From assembly GCA_964501525.1 (NCBI GenBank), contig CAZCSI010000020.1, positions 1 to 9,122 on the forward strand: a stretch of 9,122 bases of DNA, given 5' to 3'. How positions within the stretch are numbered: the stretch's first letter is position 1; each line of letters begins with the position of its first letter. Made by a program: the position numbers and the translations under genes. The DNA is from CAYLVJ01 sp964501525. Lineage in GTDB: Bacteria > Patescibacteriota > Minisyncoccia > Minisyncoccales > CAYTKG01. Positions 5,753-9,122 of this stretch are shown one piece after another. The notes under the pieces are model-generated. The model did not search any database and was not told where the DNA came from. It was given only the letters and a program-made list of their open reading frames with translations.

Positions 5753-7693
5753 ATGTTTTATTTCAACAAAAAAAATACTTTCTCTCTCGTCCTAATAGCG
5801 ACCTGCCTGATACTCTTTATCACTCTCCCTTCTCCAAAATCTGCCCAAGCCCAGACCATAAATATCTTGGACTACATGATGTCAACCTCAGGAAACAATA
5901 TTTCTTCAGGAGAGTATTTCTGGGTGGATGGCGGTTCCGGAGATTTTAGGATGTGCAAAAACCACGACTGTTCAGAATACCAGCGGTTCCGTTCCGACGG
6001 CTCTTATATCTACCACGTAGAAGACCTGACCTGGGCTACGGGTCTGAATCAAAATGTCCATTGCGACAGCGGCCCTGAAGCTTTTTATCGGGTCTATGAA
6101 GGAGCCGGATACAACTGCTCTAACTTTCCTGATACAGCCGGAGGTCGATGGGCGCCCGTGACTATGCACCTTGATCAAACTCTCAGCACCGGATACTCCA
6201 TAGTTGGGTTCAATGAAGAACTGTATAGAAGCAGCGGAGAGCTTCAGTGCTGCGACACACCATATTCAGGAGACCTGCAACATAATCTTACTCTACGCTA
6301 CCACGGATGTGTAGTGTTTTCCACAGGGGCAGTTTTGGACGATGTGGCTATCCTAAGCGGAGGGCAGGGAGGTTATTCAGAGAACTATTACTATGATAAC
6401 GAGTACGGTTGGGTGGGGTTTGATATCGGAGGCGCTTCCGACGGCGCCTATATCACAGACCCCATTAACGAGGTGGAAGACACATCCCAGTGCGTACAAG
6501 CGAATGCGCTTACTGGTTCGAGCCCGGGAGCCGACCTTTGGGGTTTTGGCGCTGTAACTTTTGATTGGCCTGAGAACCCCGCACACTTTTATATCCCCGA
6601 GTGGGGAAATGAAGACCTGATAGAAAGAATAAGAGAATTTCTCCATATCTCTCCCGCCCCTATTATTCCTCTCCCCTCTCACCCGGAGCACGAATGCGTT
6701 TCGCTTACCAAAAACACAAACAGAAACTGTATTACGGAAAGCGACCCTGACAAAGAAGTGACTTACACTGTTAATGTTACGAACAGCTGTCTTGATACAA
6801 TCTCCGGGTTGACGCTTGAGGACAACAATACAGGCAGTATTGCTATTCCGTCCGAACTGGGCCAGGGTGAGTCATTTGAACATGCTTATACCGTCACAGT
6901 ATCCTGGACCACCAATAATCGAGTTACTCTTACTGGACAGCGTCCGGGCGAGGGCGGGTTCGAGATAAGCGCATCCAGTACAGTCCGGGTTCAAGAAGAC
7001 TGCTCTTATTGCCGGCACGACAATGTTCCTATGTATTGCCAGCGTGAAGTAAGCTACGGCTGCGGAGGTGGTATGAATTGTACAACGGGAACATCGGCGC
7101 CGTCCAGTTGGCCCCAGACTGTATGGTGCCATGTTACATCCATAGCCATGCTCCTGGCTTGGAAAGACGGACCCAACAGTAACGTCAGCTGCCCAGGCGA
7201 CTTAGCAAGTTGTGGAAACAGTACTGAAGAATGTGGCTCTACTTACAATAGAAGTGGAACAGTAGACCCTCGCCATCTATGGGAATACTCAAATAGTAGG
7301 TGTGAAAATACTCACACAATATGGTCGCTTTCCAACTGTGCCGCCCCGATTTTTACAGGAGAAACTATATCTCAAACTCGTATTGGAAACAATCCCCCCG
7401 ATAGAACTTCCTATTTAGAAGACCTGAACGCTCACCTCTGTCAGTACGGACCAGTAAGCGTTTTAGGAGCAGGCAGCGGTGTTACAGGCAGGCACTGGGT
7501 GGTGGTGACAGGTATGTCTGATTCTCAAGTATTTGTCAGCGATCCTTGGAACTGCTCTCCCACTGTCATGGAGCATCCAAGTTTTTGGAGTTGGGTAAAC
7601 GCTCTACTCGCTTGTCCAGATTGCGACAACGATTATCATAGAATGAACTACACGCTAAAGTATAATATCTGGCACTTCACCACTTCACCATAA
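5753..7693 (+). CDS. Secreted Cys-rich protein with DUF11-like domain and C-terminal C39-like cysteine peptidase
   Basis: The 646-residue product has a clear signal peptide, likely cut after AQA (residue 33). Residues 34 to about 300 are an unrecognised Cys-, Gly- and aromatic-rich region. About 315-415 look like a DUF11-type beta-sandwich (VTYTVNVTN at 336-344, then GLTLEDNNTG and a VTVSW strand). About 422-646 resemble the C39-like peptidase fold: VPMYCQ with Gln430 as candidate oxyanion residue, Cys459 in WCHVTSIAMLL, His581 in GRHWVVVTG and Asp597 in VSDPW, in the order and context of that family. The usual CGPTS-type motif is CHVTS here. About 26 cysteines in the mature protein suggest disulfides. 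It may process proteins or peptides at the surface, or cut cell-wall bridges; the substrate is unknown. It starts 17 nt after the previous stop with no good Shine-Dalgarno. Confidence 0.85.
   Translation: MFYFNKKNTFSLVLIATCLILFITLPSPKSAQAQTINILDYMMSTSGNNISSGEYFWVDGGSGDFRMCKNHDCSEYQRFRSDGSYIYHVEDLTWATGLNQNVHCDSGPEAFYRVYEGAGYNCSNFPDTAGGRWAPVTMHLDQTLSTGYSIVGFNEELYRSSGELQCCDTPYSGDLQHNLTLRYHGCVVFSTGAVLDDVAILSGGQGGYSENYYYDNEYGWVGFDIGGASDGAYITDPINEVEDTSQCVQANALTGSSPGADLWGFGAVTFDWPENPAHFYIPEWGNEDLIERIREFLHISPAPIIPLPSHPEHECVSLTKNTNRNCITESDPDKEVTYTVNVTNSCLDTISGLTLEDNNTGSIAIPSELGQGESFEHAYTVTVSWTTNNRVTLTGQRPGEGGFEISASSTVRVQEDCSYCRHDNVPMYCQREVSYGCGGGMNCTTGTSAPSSWPQTVWCHVTSIAMLLAWKDGPNSNVSCPGDLASCGNSTEECGSTYNRSGTVDPRHLWEYSNSRCENTHTIWSLSNCAAPIFTGETISQTRIGNNPPDRTSYLEDLNAHLCQYGPVSVLGAGSGVTGRHWVVVTGMSDSQVFVSDPWNCSPTVMEHPSFWSWVNALLACPDCDNDYHRMNYTLKYNIWHFTTSP
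7673..7690 (+). repeat. 8-bp tandem duplication at the 3' end of the peptidase gene
   Basis: CACTTCAC occurs twice in a row (7673-7680, 7681-7688), exact, and the period continues for CA. The unit is not a multiple of three. With one copy removed, the peptidase frame reads CAC TTC ACC ATA AAC and then enters the ATG of the next gene in frame, so the second copy produces the present TAA stop at 7691-7693. Confidence 0.9.
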
Positions 7694-7695
7694 AC

Positions 7696-8751
7696 ATGAG
7701 GTTAAATAAAAAAATATGCTTCCCGGTCATACTTTTTCTATCCACCGCCCTGTCTTTAACAGTAGTTTGGCTTCTTACCAATCAGGGCTCTCTGGTCAGT
7801 ACAAAAAAGGTTCTTGAATTCAGCTGGGGAGAAGACAGCAGCACCTTATTTTATCTGGCAGAAGAAACCCCAACAGAGACAAGCTTCAGAAAGCTGAAAG
7901 TATTTCCATCCAAAAAAGAAGAGAAAATAGCTCTCGATTTCCAGCCCCAAGACGCAGTCTGGATAAGCGACAACACTGTTCTGCTGGCCAGTCCAAAACT
8001 TGACTATCAGAAAGGACATTATGTTGAATTAGACCTTAAGAGTCTTTCCCAGCAGCCTGTCCACCTGCCTTTACATTACGGCCTCTTCTCTTTTTCTCCT
8101 GAAGGGGAAAGAATCCTGGTTTTTTCAACCACAGAAGAAAAGCCTAAATTATTTATTTACAAGATAGAGACAAAAACATTTGAAGATGCGTTTTTTCTAC
8201 CCGAAGAGATAACCAATGCTTTTAAAGTTCAGTGGTCCGAAGAAGAGAACGTTCTTGTTTCTATCGGGAGAAGCGAATATAGCACAGAAGAAAAACATTA
8301 CCTTTTAAACTTAAAGAGCGGGGAAGTATCGAGAGTCAGCGAGTTTGAAGACTATCTTTTCAATCCTAAGCTTTATCAGAACAAGATTCTTTTCAGCTCC
8401 CATGACGGTCTTGTGCTCTATGATATGAATAAAAAATCAAAAGAGAAAATAGTCGAAGCCCAAGACAACACACATATTCTTTCTTATTCTTTTGTTGATA
8501 ACACGAACTTCGTCTATTTGGAAACAGGGAGCAACGAATCATCGCTCTATCTGTTCAATCTAAAAGAAAATAAAAAATATTCTCTTGCTGATTTTGAGGA
8601 AAGAATGAGTTATCTGTTGTCTCTTGAACCCCTCGTCTCGCCGGACAAAAAGAAGGTAGCCTTTCGAACTCCGGAGGGATATCTCCAGGTGGTTAAAATA
8701 AGACCTTTGTATTTATTAAAAGTTCAGTCAATTTTAAAAAAATTACGCTAA
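7696..8751 (+). CDS. Membrane-anchored beta-propeller-like (WD40/TolB-like) extracytoplasmic protein
   Basis: The 351-residue product starts with MRLNKKICF and a hydrophobic helix (about 8-28), an N-terminal anchor or uncleaved signal since no clear cut site follows. The rest is a series of beta-strand repeats typical of propellers: FSWGEDSSTLFYLAE, AVWISDNTVLLAS, FSFSPEGERILVFS, VQWSEEENVLVSIG and VSPDKKKVAFRTPEGY. The FSPEGERI and SPDKKKVAF forms recall TolB/WD40-type blades. Such domains usually act as protein-binding platforms; no catalytic motif is visible. The C-terminus (RPLYLLKVQSILKKLR) is a basic amphipathic segment. The ATG lies 2 nt after the peptidase stop and there is no Shine-Dalgarno, so its translation is probably coupled to that gene. 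Unlike its neighbours it has few cysteines. A structural role in the surface part of the apparatus is inference. Confidence 0.85.
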   Translation: MRLNKKICFPVILFLSTALSLTVVWLLTNQGSLVSTKKVLEFSWGEDSSTLFYLAEETPTETSFRKLKVFPSKKEEKIALDFQPQDAVWISDNTVLLASPKLDYQKGHYVELDLKSLSQQPVHLPLHYGLFSFSPEGERILVFSTTEEKPKLFIYKIETKTFEDAFFLPEEITNAFKVQWSEEENVLVSIGRSEYSTEEKHYLLNLKSGEVSRVSEFEDYLFNPKLYQNKILFSSHDGLVLYDMNKKSKEKIVEAQDNTHILSYSFVDNTNFVYLETGSNESSLYLFNLKENKKYSLADFEERMSYLLSLEPLVSPDKKKVAFRTPEGYLQVVKIRPLYLLKVQSILKKLR

Positions 8752-8781
8752 AAGCAAAACCTTGTTAATAAAACCTAAGTA

Positions 8782-9122
8782 ATGAGTAAGTTGTTTGGCC
8801 AAAACAAAAAAACAGTGTTCATCCTGGCAGGACTACTGCCTTTGGTTGCACTAATCTTTTTTGATACAGCGTCAGCCCAAGACATTTTTCCTACTCCTGT
8901 TCTCATCTGTAACGAGGCAGAATCATTAGAAATGCCCGGGCCGGAGCCGATCCAACCCCTGGAAGATAGAGAGTTGGTGGACGACCTGTCTCTTATACCT
9001 ATCGGCAGGTCAACTGATTTTACAGAGAAAATGGCGCAGGACCTTATTGACTGGTCTCTTGTGATAGCCAATGCAGCCCAGGCAGAGATAGACCAGGCTG
9101 AAGCTGTTTTAGCAGCCAGCCG
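8782..9122 (+). CDS. Secreted or envelope protein, N-terminal part (runs off right edge)
   Basis: From ATG 8782 the frame is open to the window end (113 codons). The start MSKLFGQNKKTVFILAGLLP leads into a hydrophobic core and a textbook signal peptidase site (ASA before QD, cut after residue 32), much like the peptidase protein (AQA before Q). The mature part begins with a Pro-rich low-complexity stretch (PGPEPIQPLEDRE) and turns into an Ala/Gln-rich helix (FTEKMAQDLIDWS, then AQAEIDQAEAVLAAS), possibly a coiled coil like the helical insert of the Cys-rich fusion protein. Only one cysteine is seen so far. It follows the propeller gene by 30 nt on the same strand, with no terminator between, so it likely belongs to the operon. 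Family unknown. An antisense open frame over the same bases is a shadow. Confidence 0.82.
   Translation, partial: MSKLFGQNKKTVFILAGLLPLVALIFFDTASAQDIFPTPVLICNEAESLEMPGPEPIQPLEDRELVDDLSLIPIGRSTDFTEKMAQDLIDWSLVIANAAQAEIDQAEAVLAAS

Noticed and set aside
5768..5775. Run of eight A near the start of the peptidase gene as a contingency tract
   Set aside because: It encodes the usual basic start of a signal peptide (NKKN); A-rich codons are expected there and nothing else suggests switching.
8735..8790. Terminator or new promoter between the propeller gene and the last gene
   Set aside because: No stem followed by a T-run is present, and the TACGCTAAAAG sequence near the stop lacks the TG and final T of a good extended -10.
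343..9122. Conjugative element with relaxase, coupling protein or origin of transfer
   Set aside because: No relaxase, VirD4-type ATPase, integrase, att-like repeats or oriT-like structure could be seen, so only a T4SS-like apparatus is supported.
1..9122. CRISPR arrays, tRNA or rRNA genes, insertion sequences
   Set aside because: No regularly spaced repeats, cloverleaf-like sequences, conserved rRNA segments or transposase reading frames were found; the window is almost entirely protein-coding.

Overview
The window looks like a chromosomal segment from a Candidate Phyla Radiation (Patescibacteria) bacterium. The main reason is the gene order: a PrgI-family membrane protein, a short TraC-like/VirB4-N-terminal-like protein and a roughly 600-residue VirB4-type ATPase, followed by large secreted or membrane-anchored proteins of unknown function. 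I associate this type IV secretion-like arrangement with that group. TGA serves as a stop codon (PrgI-family and VirB4 genes) and never occurs inside a called gene, so the TGA-as-glycine code of some Patescibacteria does not apply. Taxonomy is inference from gene content only.

Layout: (1) 1-164, minus strand: 5' end of a GC-rich small membrane-protein gene that leaves the window on the left, with a clear Shine-Dalgarno. (2) 165-342: AT-rich divergent promoter region. (3) 343-8751, plus strand: eight tightly packed genes, in order a small cytoplasmic helical protein, PrgI-family protein, TraC-like protein, VirB4 ATPase, small membrane protein with a charged tail, VirB2-like two-TM segment fused to a large Cys-rich extracellular region, secreted Cys-rich protein with a DUF11-like domain and a C39-like cysteine peptidase domain, and a membrane-anchored beta-propeller-like protein. 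(4) 8782-end: a ninth plus-strand gene with a signal peptide, cut by the right edge. Gaps between plus-strand genes are 2 to 30 nt, or the genes overlap, and no terminator was seen, so they probably form one transcription unit from the promoter near position 313.

Working model (inference): the VirB4 ATPase with the PrgI-family and TraC-like proteins would power a type IV secretion or pilus-like machine at the cytoplasmic membrane. The VirB2-like/Cys-rich fusion, the Cys-rich peptidase protein, the propeller protein and the partial last protein would form its cell-surface or envelope part. No relaxase, VirD4 coupling protein, VirB11, VirB6/8/9/10 or DNA-processing gene is visible in the window, so DNA conjugation is not specifically supported. 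The least familiar parts are the pilin-like/Cys-rich fusion and the peptidase with a non-standard active-site motif.

Four short tandem duplications (12, 18, 18 and 8 bp) occur in the operon. The 8-bp one lies at the end of the peptidase gene, and loss of one copy would fuse that gene in frame to the next.
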